This document shows positions 9,926 through 17,355 of a DNA stretch of 25,477 nt, in pieces. Made by a program: the position numbers and the translations under genes. This DNA is from RGIG8782 sp017475895 (GTDB lineage: Bacteria > Pseudomonadota > Alphaproteobacteria > Rickettsiales > UBA1997), in assembly GCA_947167315.1 (NCBI GenBank), contig CAMVHP010000007.1, forward strand, positions 1 through 25,477. The letters run 5' to 3'. Under the pieces are notes generated by a model. That model did not search any database and was not told the origin of the DNA. It was given only the letters and a program-made list of their open reading frames with translations. Each line of letters starts with the position of its first letter. Positions within the stretch are counted from its first letter, which is position 1.

Positions 9926-10363
9926 CTACTCCTCTTTAACTTGTAGACCCATTGATAAAGCAGAACCTTTTACCATTTCCATGCAAGCCTTCAAATCCTT
10001 TGTATTCATATCAGGCATTTTTGACTTAGCAATTTCTTCAATTTGCTTCATTGTTATTGTACCTGCTACGTCCTTACCAGTATTGGAAGAGCCTTTCGCT
10101 AAACCTATCGCTTTTTTTATCAAATAGGTCATTGGCGGTTCTTTGGTGATAAAAGTAAAACTCTTATCCTTATAAACACTAATTACTACTGGAATTGGTG
10201 TTCCTGCTTCGTAATTAAATTTTAAAGCATTAAATTGTTTACAAAAATCCATTATATTAACACCTCTTTGTCCCAATGCTGGTCCAATAGGTGGTGCTGG
10301 GTTAGCCTTTGCAACCGGAACCTGTAAACTAATTTTTGCTACAATTTCCTTTTTAGGAGCCAT
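9926..10363 (-). CDS. rplK: 50S ribosomal protein L11
   Basis: 145 residues. The N-terminal domain has KISLQVPVAKANPAPPIGPA followed by LGQRGVNIMDFCKQFNA, the classic L11 signature. The C-terminal rRNA-binding domain has GTITMKQIEEIAKSKMPDMN. L11 forms the GTPase-associated centre with 23S rRNA. It lies 36 bp after nusG on the same strand and is coupled to rplA. The Shine-Dalgarno is weak. Confidence 0.99.
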   Translation of the reverse strand: MAPKKEIVAKISLQVPVAKANPAPPIGPALGQRGVNIMDFCKQFNALKFNYEAGTPIPVVISVYKDKSFTFITKEPPMTYLIKKAIGLAKGSSNTGKDVAGTITMKQIEEIAKSKMPDMNTKDLKACMEMVKGSALSMGLQVKEE

Positions 10364-10399
10364 ATCTGTTACACTCTAAAAAATTAATAAAATAAAAAA

Positions 10400-10918
10400 T
10401 TAAATTTTTTCCACTTTTGAAGGACTCAATTCAATTATAGTATTTCTACCAAATATTGATATTGATATCTTCAAAATATTCTTAACATCATCTTTTCCTT
10501 CAACAACACCGGTGAAAGATTCAAAATGTCCATCATTTATCCTAACGTTATCCCCAACTTCAAATTTGTCATCTTCAGGAGCAAGATTCTTCTCTGCCTC
10601 TTGTTTTAATATATTGATTTTATCCTCTGGGACAACTTCCGGTTTCAGTGGGTCACCACCCAAAAACCCCATTACTCTTGGCATAGATCTAATATCATCT
10701 ATTGTAGCTCTATTTGCCACCATGTTTACAAATATATAATTAGGAAAAATTTTTTGTGTAGCTTCAACTTTTTTCCCTTTCAACACTTTGAAAACTTTTT
10801 TAGTTGGAACAAATGCCTCTTTTATGTATTCATTAGTTTCTGCCATTTTATTTATATCACCACTAACCTTCGTTTCGCTTCCGGAATAAGTAGCTAAAGT
10901 ATACCATTTAAAGTCCAT
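10400..10918 (-). CDS. nusG: Transcription termination/antitermination factor NusG
   Basis: 172 residues. The NGN domain begins FKWYTLATYSGSETKV and includes FPNYIFVNM and RSMPRVMGFLGG. The C-terminal KOW domain begins at FEVGDNVRINDGHFESFTGV. NusG binds the RNA polymerase clamp helices and links it to Rho or the ribosome. Its start overlaps the 3' end of secE by 11 bases. The secE-nusG pair upstream of rplK is a near-universal bacterial arrangement. Confidence 0.98.
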   Translation of the reverse strand: MDFKWYTLATYSGSETKVSGDINKMAETNEYIKEAFVPTKKVFKVLKGKKVEATQKIFPNYIFVNMVANRATIDDIRSMPRVMGFLGGDPLKPEVVPEDKINILKQEAEKNLAPEDDKFEVGDNVRINDGHFESFTGVVEGKDDVKNILKISISIFGRNTIIELSPSKVEKI

Positions 10919-11102
10919 TGTAAATACCTAATAAAATCTTTGTTAATTTAGCAATAAAAAAATCAGTAAAACTTATAAAAATAACAAAAACCAAAACTAA
11001 AATCAATACGACTAAAGAAGTCAGTTTAACGTCATCTTTTGTCGGAAATGTTACATTTCCTACTTCTTTTGCCACATTTTTAAAATAATTCAGTAACTGC
11101 AT
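10908..11102 (-). CDS. secE: Preprotein translocase subunit SecE
   Basis: 64 residues, the single-membrane-span form of SecE found in most bacteria other than the E. coli group. It has an amphipathic N-terminal helix (NYFKNVAKEVGNVTFPTKDD) followed by a transmembrane helix of about 20 hydrophobic residues (LTSLVVLILVLVFVIFISFT). It stabilises SecY in the inner membrane. The ATG is only 15 bases from the 3' end of tRNA-Trp, so both come from one transcript. Its 3' end overlaps nusG by 11 bases. Confidence 0.95.
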   Translation of the reverse strand: MQLLNYFKNVAKEVGNVTFPTKDDVKLTSLVVLILVLVFVIFISFTDFFIAKLTKILLGIYNGL

Positions 11103-11117
11103 AAACTATCTTTATTT

Positions 11118-11193
11118 TGGCAGGGGCAGAAGGATTCGAACCCTCGACCGACGGTTTTGGAGACCGCTACTCTACCAGCTGAGCTATACCCCT
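11118..11193 (-). tRNA. tRNA-Trp (anticodon CCA)
   Basis: A 76-base cloverleaf on the minus strand, including an encoded 3' CCA. The acceptor stem AGGGGTA pairs with TGCCCCT, with one G-T wobble. The anticodon loop is CTCCAAA, giving CCA, and the T loop reads TTCGAAT. A CCA rather than UCA anticodon means it reads UGG only, which argues against UGA being read as tryptophan. It lies between tuf and secE, the usual place in this operon. Confidence 0.97.
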
Positions 11194-11199
11194 AGTTAA

Positions 11200-11333
11200 T
11201 TACCTCTAAAATTATATTTATTGTAAATTACTAATTTTAGAAAGACTGGAAATAGTTAAAATTAATAACACCACAAATCTTAACTACTTCAGTCCAATAA
11301 ACAATAAAAAACAACAAAAAATTATAGAGGTAA
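11200..11333 (-). other. Structured spacer between tuf and tRNA-Trp
   Basis: This 146-bp spacer holds nested inverted repeats. The outer pair is TTACCTCTA (11200-11208) with TAGAGGTAA (11325-11333). The inner pair is GACTG plus TAGTTAA (11244-11259) with TTAACTA plus CAGTC (11280-11294), broken by a small internal loop. On the minus strand the inner hairpin is followed by TTTCT. It could be a partial terminator after tuf, or a processing structure that frees the tRNA-secE transcript. I see no open frame here. Confidence 0.55.
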
Positions 11334-11339
11334 ATATTA

Positions 11340-12533
11340 CTATTCTATAACTTCACTTACAACACCAGCACCAACTGTGTGTCCACCTTCTCTGATAGCA
11401 AATCTTTGTCCCTTTTCCATAGCAATAGGAGCTATCAAAGAAATTTCTAGTTTAACGTTATCACCAGGCATTACCATTTCTACACCTTCTGGCAATACAA
11501 CTGAACCGGTAACGTCTGTTGTTCTAAAGTAGAATTGTGGTCTGTAGTTCTTAAAGAATGGTGTGTGTCTACCACCTTCTTCCTTAGTTAGTACATAAAC
11601 TTCTGCTTTGAACTTTGTGTGTGGGTGAATGCTTCCTGGTTTACAAAGAACTTGTCCTCTTTCAACTTCTTCTCTCTTTGTACCTCTTAATAGGATACCA
11701 ACGTTATCACCTGCTTGTCCCTGATCCAAAAGTTTTCTAAACATTTCAACACCGGTACAGGTTGTCTTTTGTGTATCTCTTAAACCAACGATTTCAACTT
11801 CATCACCAACTTTAATAACACCTCTTTCAACTCTTCCGGTTACAACTGTTCCTCTTCCGGATATTGAGAATACATCTTCAATAGGCATTAGGAATTCACC
11901 ATCTAATGGTCTCTTTGGTTCAGGAATGTATTCATCAACAGCATCCATCAACTTTAGAATAGCTTGTTCACCGATTTCACTTGTGTCTCCCTCAAGAGCT
12001 TTCAGAGCTGATCCTTTTATCACTGGTGTATCATCTCCAGGGAATCCGTAGGAAGTTAACAATTCTCTTACTTCCATCTCAACTAGATCTAACAATTCTG
12101 GATCGTCAACCATATCAACTTTGTTCAAAAATACCACTATGTAAGGAACACCAACCTGTTTTGCCAATAGAATGTGTTCTCTTGTCTGTGGCATAGGACC
12201 ATCAGCAGCAGATACTACCAATATAGCACCATCCATTTGAGCAGCACCAGTAATCATGTTCTTTACGTAGTCTGCGTGTCCTGGACAGTCAACGTGAGCG
12301 TAGTGTCTCTTAGCTGTTTCGTATTCAACGTGAGCCGTGTTAATTGTAATACCTCTCTCTTTTTCCTCTGGAGCAGCATCAATTTCATCATAGCCCTTAA
12401 CTACTATATTTTTATTTTGCTTTCCTAAAACTGTTGTTATAGCAGCAGTTAGAGTTGTTTTACCGTGGTCAACGTGGCCGATTGTACCAATGTTTACATG
12501 TGGCTTGGTTCTCTGAAAAGTTTCTTTACACAT
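11340..12533 (-). CDS. tuf: Elongation factor Tu
   Basis: 397 residues. GTPase motifs are GHVDHGKT (P-loop), DCPGHADYVKN (G3) and NKVD (G4), followed by the two beta-barrel domains. The C-terminus includes the signature GMEKGQRFAIREGG-like stretch (AMEKGQRFAIREGGHTVGAG). It delivers aminoacyl-tRNA to the ribosome. The N-terminus is MCKETFQRTKPHVN, with Cys where most EF-Tu proteins have Ala or Ser. It sits between tRNA-Gly and tRNA-Trp, as in other Alphaproteobacteria. A second tuf copy elsewhere cannot be excluded. Confidence 0.99.
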   Translation of the reverse strand: MCKETFQRTKPHVNIGTIGHVDHGKTTLTAAITTVLGKQNKNIVVKGYDEIDAAPEEKERGITINTAHVEYETAKRHYAHVDCPGHADYVKNMITGAAQMDGAILVVSAADGPMPQTREHILLAKQVGVPYIVVFLNKVDMVDDPELLDLVEMEVRELLTSYGFPGDDTPVIKGSALKALEGDTSEIGEQAILKLMDAVDEYIPEPKRPLDGEFLMPIEDVFSISGRGTVVTGRVERGVIKVGDEVEIVGLRDTQKTTCTGVEMFRKLLDQGQAGDNVGILLRGTKREEVERGQVLCKPGSIHPHTKFKAEVYVLTKEEGGRHTPFFKNYRPQFYFRTTDVTGSVVLPEGVEMVMPGDNVKLEISLIAPIAMEKGQRFAIREGGHTVGAGVVSEVIE

Positions 12534-12559
12534 AATTTCATAACTTCTTTAGTTAATAA

Positions 12560-12633
12560 TGGTGCGGGTGATGGGAATCGGACCCACGTAGCTAGCTTGG
12601 AAGGCTAGTGCTCTACCACTGAGCTACACCCGC
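12560..12633 (-). tRNA. tRNA-Gly (anticodon TCC)
   Basis: A 74-base tRNA on the minus strand with encoded CCA. The acceptor GCGGGTG pairs perfectly with CACCCGC. The anticodon stem CTAGC/GCTAG encloses CTTCCAA, giving anticodon TCC for glycine GGA/GGG codons. The T loop reads TCCGATT. It lies 26 bases upstream of tuf and is probably the first gene of that transcript. Confidence 0.97.
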
Positions 12634-12914
12634 TATACCGAGTATATCTTCTCCTACTTCGGGCGAAGTAGTTCGAATAAATACAATTGCTTCACATAGT
12701 AATATTTAAAAATTAAATTACAAGAGAAAAGTTTCAATATTATTAAAAAAACATCAAAAAAAATTTGAAAAATATCATAAAATCAACAAAATATTATGAA
12801 AATTTAACAAAAAAATAACAACATTTAGTAGGATTTGGTTTAATATATAAAATTTCCTTGAAAATTTTTTATTCATCAGTAAAATCTAGCAAGATCATAT
12901 AATATATAATTTGC
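12634..12914. other. AT-rich divergent spacer (tRNA-Gly / lpxD)
   Basis: No credible gene is visible in these 281 bases. The left end holds an 8-bp perfect inverted repeat (CTACTTCG / CGAAGTAG, 12654-12671) just upstream of tRNA-Gly. A candidate minus-strand promoter lies at 12696-12723. The rest is a low-complexity run of A and T. Toward lpxD there are two overlapping TATAAT-like hexamers (12898-12910) only 5-12 bases from the lpxD ATG, without a matching -35, so the lpxD promoter stays unplaced. Confidence 0.6.
12696..12723 (-). promoter_or_regulatory. Candidate promoter of tRNA-Gly-tuf operon
   Basis: On the minus strand TTGTAA (12723-12718), a 16-base spacer and TACTAT (12701-12696). Transcription would start near 12689, giving a leader of about 55 bases that contains the CTACTTC/GAAGTAG hairpin before tRNA-Gly. 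The hexamers are only partial matches to the sigma-70 consensus. Confidence 0.4.
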
Positions 12915-13988
12915 ATGAAACAAGTTTTACAAACCGCCAACAGTATACACAGTGTTGGAACGTTTAATGATTTCTTTACTAAGCAAAAAGAATACATAAC
13001 CATTGCTGAATTAAGTAAAAATATTACCATATCGAACATCGATGAACTTGACCAAAATTCGAAAATATTCACTGTAAGTACACTAAAAAAAGCAGATGAT
13101 AAGTCTGTATCATTCCTTTCAAATGCTAAATATGTAAAAGATCTGAAGGAAACGAAAGCGGGTTTTTGTTTAATTGACAGAAATCACAAAGACATTGTAC
13201 CAAAAAACACAACTCCAATAGTTGTTGATAATCCACATTTTGCCTACACGGTCATTTTAAACATTTTGTACTTCGTTCCAATTTTCGAAGTTAATGCTGG
13301 AATATCAGACAGAGCAAATGTCGACAGCAGTGCTAAAATAGGCAAAAATACAGAAATACAGGCCGGAGCATTTATAGATAAAAATGTTGTAATTGGAAAT
13401 AATTGTAAAATATGTGCCAATGTCGTAATAAATCACGGTTGTATAATTGGCGACAATACCTATATAGGTGCAAATGCTACGATTTCCTACAGTAAAATAG
13501 GACATGACACTATAATCCACAACGGAGCAAACATAGGACAATGCGGTTTTGGATTTGTTCATGAAAAGGGTTTTAATTATAAAATACCACAGTTGGGAAT
13601 AGTTGAAATAGGTGATTTTGTGGAAATAGGAGCCGGCACCTGTGTTGACCGTGGAGCCTTCGACAATACAAAAATTGGCAACAACACAAAAATTGACAAT
13701 TTGAATCAAATTGCACATGGTGTTGAAGTTGGTAATGGTTGCTTTTTTGCCTCTCATGTTGGAATATCCGGCAGTACAAAGATTGGTAACTTTGTTCAAC
13801 TTGGTGGTCAAACTGGAATAGCTGGACACATAAGAATCGGAGATGGAGTACAGGCAGCTGGTAAAACAGGTATTTTATCGGACGTTGAAGCAATGTCAGT
13901 TATTGGTGGCGTTCCATCAATGCCAATAAAAGATTGGCACAGAACTACTATTAATTTAAAAAAAATGTTAAAGAAAGAAGGTAAATAA
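12915..13988 (+). CDS. lpxD: UDP-3-O-acylglucosamine N-acyltransferase
   Basis: 357 residues. LpxD adds the second acyl chain to UDP-3-O-acyl-glucosamine in lipid A synthesis, using acyl-ACP. The N-terminal uridine-binding domain (ITIAELSKNITISNI onward) is followed by left-handed beta-helix hexapeptide repeats from about residue 130 (ANVDSSAKIGKNTEI...). IPQLGIVEIGDFVEIGAGTC matches the family core. The catalytic histidine is H268 in NQIAHGVEVG, equivalent to E. coli H239. There is no clear Shine-Dalgarno, and TATAAT-like hexamers lie within 12 bases of the ATG, so the message may be nearly leaderless. Its stop overlaps the fabZ start as TAATG. Confidence 0.97.
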   Translation: MKQVLQTANSIHSVGTFNDFFTKQKEYITIAELSKNITISNIDELDQNSKIFTVSTLKKADDKSVSFLSNAKYVKDLKETKAGFCLIDRNHKDIVPKNTTPIVVDNPHFAYTVILNILYFVPIFEVNAGISDRANVDSSAKIGKNTEIQAGAFIDKNVVIGNNCKICANVVINHGCIIGDNTYIGANATISYSKIGHDTIIHNGANIGQCGFGFVHEKGFNYKIPQLGIVEIGDFVEIGAGTCVDRGAFDNTKIGNNTKIDNLNQIAHGVEVGNGCFFASHVGISGSTKIGNFVQLGGQTGIAGHIRIGDGVQAAGKTGILSDVEAMSVIGGVPSMPIKDWHRTTINLKKMLKKEGK

Positions 13989-14443
13989 TGGAAAATAAAG
14001 ATGATATTATAACAATAGAAGAAATACAACAAATCATACCACACAGGTATCCATTTTTGTTAGTAGATAAAGTTATAAACTATAAAAAACTAGAATCCTG
14101 CACCGGTATAAAAAATGTTACTGTAAACGAAAACTTTTTTCAGGGACATTTTCCAAATAACCCAGTTATGCCAGGTGTACTAATAGTTGAAGCTATGGCA
14201 CAAACTGGAGCTGTATTAGTTGCAAAATCACTGAACTTTGAACCAGGAACGGCTGGAGTTTTATTTACTGGAATAGAAAGCGTAAAATTTAGAAAATCCG
14301 TTTTACCAGGAGATAGATTGGAACTAAACATCAAAATTGTAAGCAACAAAATGAACATTTGGTTTTTAGAGGGAACTGGCGTTGTGGATGGCAAAAAGGT
14401 AATAGAAGCAAAATTTTCTGCTCTCCTAACAAAAAATAAATAG
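13988..14443 (+). CDS. fabZ: 3-hydroxyacyl-[acyl-carrier-protein] dehydratase
   Basis: 151 residues, hot-dog fold. FabZ removes water from 3-hydroxyacyl-ACP in type II fatty acid synthesis and competes with LpxA/LpxD for 3-hydroxyacyl-ACP. The active-site motif GHFPNNPVMPGVLIVEAMAQ supplies H54 and E68. IPHRYPFLLVDKV near the N-terminus is typical. It overlaps lpxD by one base (TAATG) and is followed by lpxC after 5 bases, so the three genes form one operon. The lpxD-fabZ neighbourhood is widely conserved. Confidence 0.98.
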   Translation: MENKDDIITIEEIQQIIPHRYPFLLVDKVINYKKLESCTGIKNVTVNENFFQGHFPNNPVMPGVLIVEAMAQTGAVLVAKSLNFEPGTAGVLFTGIESVKFRKSVLPGDRLELNIKIVSNKMNIWFLEGTGVVDGKKVIEAKFSALLTKNK

Positions 14444-14448
14444 ACAAA

Positions 14449-15285
14449 ATGAAAAGAAAAACCATAAAAAATGAAGTACACTTTAGTGGAATCGGTCTTC
14501 ACTCAGGCGAAAAAGTTAATATTATCCTAAAACCAAATCATAATCACGATGGGATAGTGTTCATAAAAAACAATAACATAATTCCAGCAAGATACAATAA
14601 TGTAATAGATACTCGTCTAGGCACCACCATAGGTAACGGAACGGAAAAGATTCTGACAATAGAACATCTGATGGCAGCAATATGGTGTTGCAACATAGAC
14701 GATTTAATCATAGAAATGGATAATCAAGAAGTACCAATACTAGACGGCAGTGCCATTAATTTTGTAGATGAAATTAAAAAAGCAGGCGTCGCAACATTGA
14801 ACGAAAATAGAAAATATCTGAAAGTACTGAAGGAAATTGAAGTGGTAGAAGAAGACAAACATATAAAACTTTTGCCATCCAATGAATTTAACATAGACAT
14901 CACAGTGGAATTTAACTATGGTAATATAGGAAAACAACATTTTAACTTTAATGGAAATAAAGATATTTTCATTGAAGAAATAGCGAACTGTAGAACTTTT
15001 TGTAATGAAAGCGAAATTAACTACATGAGGAGTGTGGGACTTGCAAAGGGCGGTAGTCTAGATAATGCTATGGTTTTTAACAATGATGGTATAATAAATG
15101 ACAGCGGTCTAAGGTACAAGGATGAGGTGGTAAAACATAAACTTCTAGACTGTGTAGGTGATCTCTTTACATCGGGCTACAATGTGCTAGCTTCCGTAAT
15201 ATCACATAAAGGAGGACATACACTCAACAACAAAATATTACAAAAATTATTTGAAAATAAAAGTAATTTTGAATTAGTGGAATAA
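14449..15285 (+). CDS. lpxC: UDP-3-O-acyl-N-acetylglucosamine deacetylase
   Basis: 278 residues, shorter than E. coli LpxC (305) but complete. It is the Zn-dependent committed step of lipid A synthesis. Zinc ligands read as H73 (TIEHLMAA), H230 and D234 (VVKHKLLDCVGDL). The general base is E72 and the second catalytic histidine H257 (KGGHTLNNK). The N-terminus HFSGIGLHSGEKV is diagnostic. Only 5 bases separate it from fabZ, with no Shine-Dalgarno, which suggests coupled translation. In the E. coli order lpxA occupies this place; lpxC normally lies near ftsZ. A bidirectional terminator follows at once. Confidence 0.97.
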   Translation: MKRKTIKNEVHFSGIGLHSGEKVNIILKPNHNHDGIVFIKNNNIIPARYNNVIDTRLGTTIGNGTEKILTIEHLMAAIWCCNIDDLIIEMDNQEVPILDGSAINFVDEIKKAGVATLNENRKYLKVLKEIEVVEEDKHIKLLPSNEFNIDITVEFNYGNIGKQHFNFNGNKDIFIEEIANCRTFCNESEINYMRSVGLAKGGSLDNAMVFNNDGIINDSGLRYKDEVVKHKLLDCVGDLFTSGYNVLASVISHKGGHTLNNKILQKLFENKSNFELVE

Positions 15286-15320
15286 AAAAAGATGACTTAT
15301 TTTAAATAAGTCATCTTTTT
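15284..15320. terminator. Bidirectional terminator between lpxC and rubrerythrin
   Basis: GATGACTTATT, a TTA loop and AATAAGTCATC form a perfect 11-bp stem (15291-15315), flanked by a 7-A run on the left and a 5-T run on the right. It therefore serves the plus-strand lpxC transcript and the minus-strand rubrerythrin transcript. Confidence 0.92.
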
Positions 15321-15338
15321 AAATCTATAGGTTAAAAA

Positions 15339-15917
15339 CTAGTACAATTTTTCGTCCAGTGCCACAAAATATTCTCTTTTGTGGTTACAAGCAGGACAAA
15401 CCAACGGAGCATCTTTCGCTGTAATGTGAAAACCACAGTTTGTACACTTCCAAACGGTAAGACCTTCTTTTTTAAATAATCCATCCTTTTCAAGATCTTC
15501 TATCAACTTTTTAAACCTTTCTTCATGGTAAATCTCGGCCTTTGCTATATTTTCAAACACCTGTGCTATCATTTCGAAACCTTCCTCTCTGGCAACTTTA
15601 GCAAAATTAGGATACATTTCACTGTTTTCCTCGTGTTCGCCATTTGCAGAAGCAACAAGATTTTCTAGAGTTGTTCCAATTTTTCCAGCCGGAAATGATG
15701 CGGTAATTTCTAATTCATCTCCACCCTCCAGTAACTTAAACAATCTTTTGGCGTGCTCTTTTTCATGATTTGCAGTTTCCTCAAAAATTGCTGATATTAC
15801 CGGATAATTTTCCTTTTTAGCAACACTGGCAAAATATGTATATCTATTTCTTGCCTGCGATTCACCAGCAAATGCCTTTAATATATTTTCCTTTGTTTTT
15901 GTATTATCCAATTTCAT
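15339..15917 (-). CDS. Rubrerythrin
   Basis: 192 residues. Rubrerythrins reduce hydrogen peroxide with a di-iron centre and are mainly found in anaerobes and microaerophiles. The four-helix domain has the two expected Glu/His motifs: FAGESQARNRY with EETANHEKEHAKR, and a second half with ENSEMYPNFAKVAREEG and EIYHEERF. The C-terminal rubredoxin-like domain has WKCTNCGFH and LVCPACNHKREYF, giving both CxxC knuckles. It is a single-gene unit on the minus strand with a good upstream promoter (15986-16013). The stop is TAG. Confidence 0.97.
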   Translation of the reverse strand: MKLDNTKTKENILKAFAGESQARNRYTYFASVAKKENYPVISAIFEETANHEKEHAKRLFKLLEGGDELEITASFPAGKIGTTLENLVASANGEHEENSEMYPNFAKVAREEGFEMIAQVFENIAKAEIYHEERFKKLIEDLEKDGLFKKEGLTVWKCTNCGFHITAKDAPLVCPACNHKREYFVALDEKLY

Positions 15918-15985
15918 AAAATCATCTTTATTTGTTTTATAAATGTAATGATACTAATTATTTTTAAATAATCAATAAATTTATC

Positions 15986-16013
15986 GTTATAGGTAGCTTA
16001 CATATATTATCAA
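15986..16013 (-). promoter_or_regulatory. Promoter of the rubrerythrin gene
   Basis: On the minus strand TTGATA (16013-16008), a 16-base spacer and TATAAC (15991-15986). Each hexamer has five of six consensus bases. The predicted leader is about 60 bases. I see no convincing operator for an oxidative-stress regulator. Confidence 0.6.
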
Positions 16014-16100
16014 CTATACTTATTTAACAATTTTGTCCATTTTTTATTCATTACACTCAAAATGATAAATAACAAAGGATGTTGGAGATATAAAAATAAA

Positions 16101-16130
16101 AAAATACCAACAGAAAACTGTTGGTATTTT
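16101..16130 (-). terminator. Intrinsic terminator of rplM-rpsI
   Basis: AAAATACCAACAG and CTGTTGGTATTTT form a perfect 13-bp stem around a 4-base loop, 22 bases past the rpsI stop. On the minus strand it runs into a T-rich tail (TTTTTTATTTTTA). Confidence 0.9.
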
Positions 16131-16151
16131 GTGAAAAATATAAAACGATAA

Positions 16152-16781
16152 TTAACGTTTACTAAATACTTGTCCTTTTCTAGCTTTCTTCAAACCAGCC
16201 TTCTTTCTCTCAACTACCCTTGAATCTCTGGTTAAAAGTCCAACAGATTTCAAAGATTTTCTGTAGGCTTCTGGATTTAAAAGATTTAAAGCTTTTGCTA
16301 TACCGTGTTTAATGGCTCCAGCCTGTCCTGATAAGCCACCACCGCATACTGTACAAATAACATCAAACTTTCCTTCCGTTTCAGTTACAGCAAACGGTGT
16401 GTTTATAACAACCTCAAGAATAGGTCTTTTTAGGTACTCGTCAGCTCCTACCTTATTGATTGATATGGAACCTGTACCTTTCTTAATCCAAACTCTAGCA
16501 ACAGCATTCTTTCTTTTTCCGGTAGCGTAAGTTCTATCCAAGTTATCAGATTTTGATTTCTCAGACTTAACTTTTCTAACCATTTTTACCTGATTTTCGC
16601 TAATTTCTTTAACTTCAACATTTTTTGTTGCAGTTTTTTTGGTTTCCTTAACCTCTTTAGCATCTTTGGTAGCCTTATCAGTTTTTTTAAGAGTTATTTT
16701 CTTTGCAGTAGTCTTTGTTGCTTCAGCTTTCTTTACTACTGGCTTCTTAATGGTAAGTTTTTCTTTTTTTTCAACTGTCAT
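16152..16781 (-). CDS. rpsI: 30S ribosomal protein S9 with long basic N-terminal extension
   Basis: 209 residues against 130 in E. coli. The S9 core starts near residue 83 (RTYATGKRKNAVARV) and includes VCGGGLSGQAGAIKHGIAKA and the C-terminal RKARKGQVFSKR-type tail (KKARKGQVFSKR), whose last arginine reaches the P-site tRNA in this family. The first 80 residues are a low-complexity stretch of Lys, Thr, Ala and Glu. A good Shine-Dalgarno (TAGGAG, overlapping the rplM stop) supports the far upstream ATG rather than M67. It is coupled to rplM by an 8-base gap and followed by a terminator. Confidence 0.96.
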   Translation of the reverse strand: MTVEKKEKLTIKKPVVKKAEATKTTAKKITLKKTDKATKDAKEVKETKKTATKNVEVKEISENQVKMVRKVKSEKSKSDNLDRTYATGKRKNAVARVWIKKGTGSISINKVGADEYLKRPILEVVINTPFAVTETEGKFDVICTVCGGGLSGQAGAIKHGIAKALNLLNPEAYRKSLKSVGLLTRDSRVVERKKAGLKKARKGQVFSKR

Positions 16782-16789
16782 AACAACTC

Positions 16790-17248
16790 CTAACTTCTCT
16801 TAGAATTTTTACTACTCATACTCTTAACATCCAAAACTTCAGGTTTTTGTGCTTCGTGTGGATGCTTATCACCGGAATAAACAAATAACTTTTTCAAAAT
16901 GTCTCTTCCCAATGCATTTCTACTAATCATTCTTCTTACGGAATTTTCAATAAGTCTTTCAGGGGTTTCCTTCAACATTTTGCCTTTTGTTCTGTATTTT
17001 ATACCACCCATATAACCCGTGTGCCAGTAAAATCTCTCCAATTCTTTACTGCCAGTTAAAGCAACTTTATCAGCATTAATAACTATAATATAGTCACCGC
17101 AGTCCATATTTGGAGTGTATATAACTTTATGTTTTCCTCTTAAGTAATCAGCTATAACAACTGACATTCTACCAAGTATTAAATCAGTAGCATCAACAAC
17201 ATACCACTTTCTGGTGATATCTTTTGGTGTTGCTGAAAAGGTTTTCAT
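16790..17248 (-). CDS. rplM: 50S ribosomal protein L13
   Basis: 152 residues from ATG 17248. The family start MKTFSATPKDITRKWYVVDA matches other L13 proteins directly. An in-frame ATG at 17263 would add MTRNI but has no Shine-Dalgarno, while AAGAAA precedes 17248, so I prefer the shorter form; this choice is not certain. Other landmarks are LRGKHKVIYTPNMDCGDYII and NALGRDILKKLFVYSGDKHP. It is paired with rpsI, as in most bacteria, and preceded by a 130-bp spacer with its own promoter. Confidence 0.97.
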   Translation of the reverse strand: MKTFSATPKDITRKWYVVDATDLILGRMSVVIADYLRGKHKVIYTPNMDCGDYIIVINADKVALTGSKELERFYWHTGYMGGIKYRTKGKMLKETPERLIENSVRRMISRNALGRDILKKLFVYSGDKHPHEAQKPEVLDVKSMSSKNSKRS

Positions 17249-17309
17249 AATATTTCTTGTCATAATACAACATTAATTTTCATAAAACTTATAAATCTTT
17301 TTTTGTCTT

Positions 17310-17330
17310 CGTTTAAGTGGGAGGGAAACG
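17310..17330 (-). other. GC-rich patch with short hairpin in the rplM leader
   Basis: Within AT-rich sequence, the minus strand reads CGTTT, then CCCTCCCACTT, then AAACG, a 5-bp stem with a pyrimidine-rich loop. It would lie in the 5' leader of the rplM-rpsI message. The CCCTCCC loop could pair with purine-rich ribosome-binding sequence. A control role is speculation. Confidence 0.3.
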
Positions 17331-17355
17331 AGCAAAAATACTTTCTCTAAGTTCA

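Noticed and set aside
12634..12680. Remnant of an additional tRNA upstream of tRNA-Gly
   Set aside because: A short TTCGAAC match exists but no acceptor or anticodon stem can be built.
13305..13829. Open frame of 174 codons opposite lpxD
   Set aside because: Mirrors the hexapeptide repeats of lpxD; Tyr/Asn/Thr-rich antisense product without any start signal.
16062..16151. 29-codon plus-strand ORF between rubrerythrin and rpsI
   Set aside because: Most of it is the rpsI terminator hairpin read as codons; no ribosome-binding site.
17249..17263. Upstream ATG extending L13 by 5 residues
   Set aside because: No Shine-Dalgarno; the family starts at the internal MKTF. Kept as a minor possibility.
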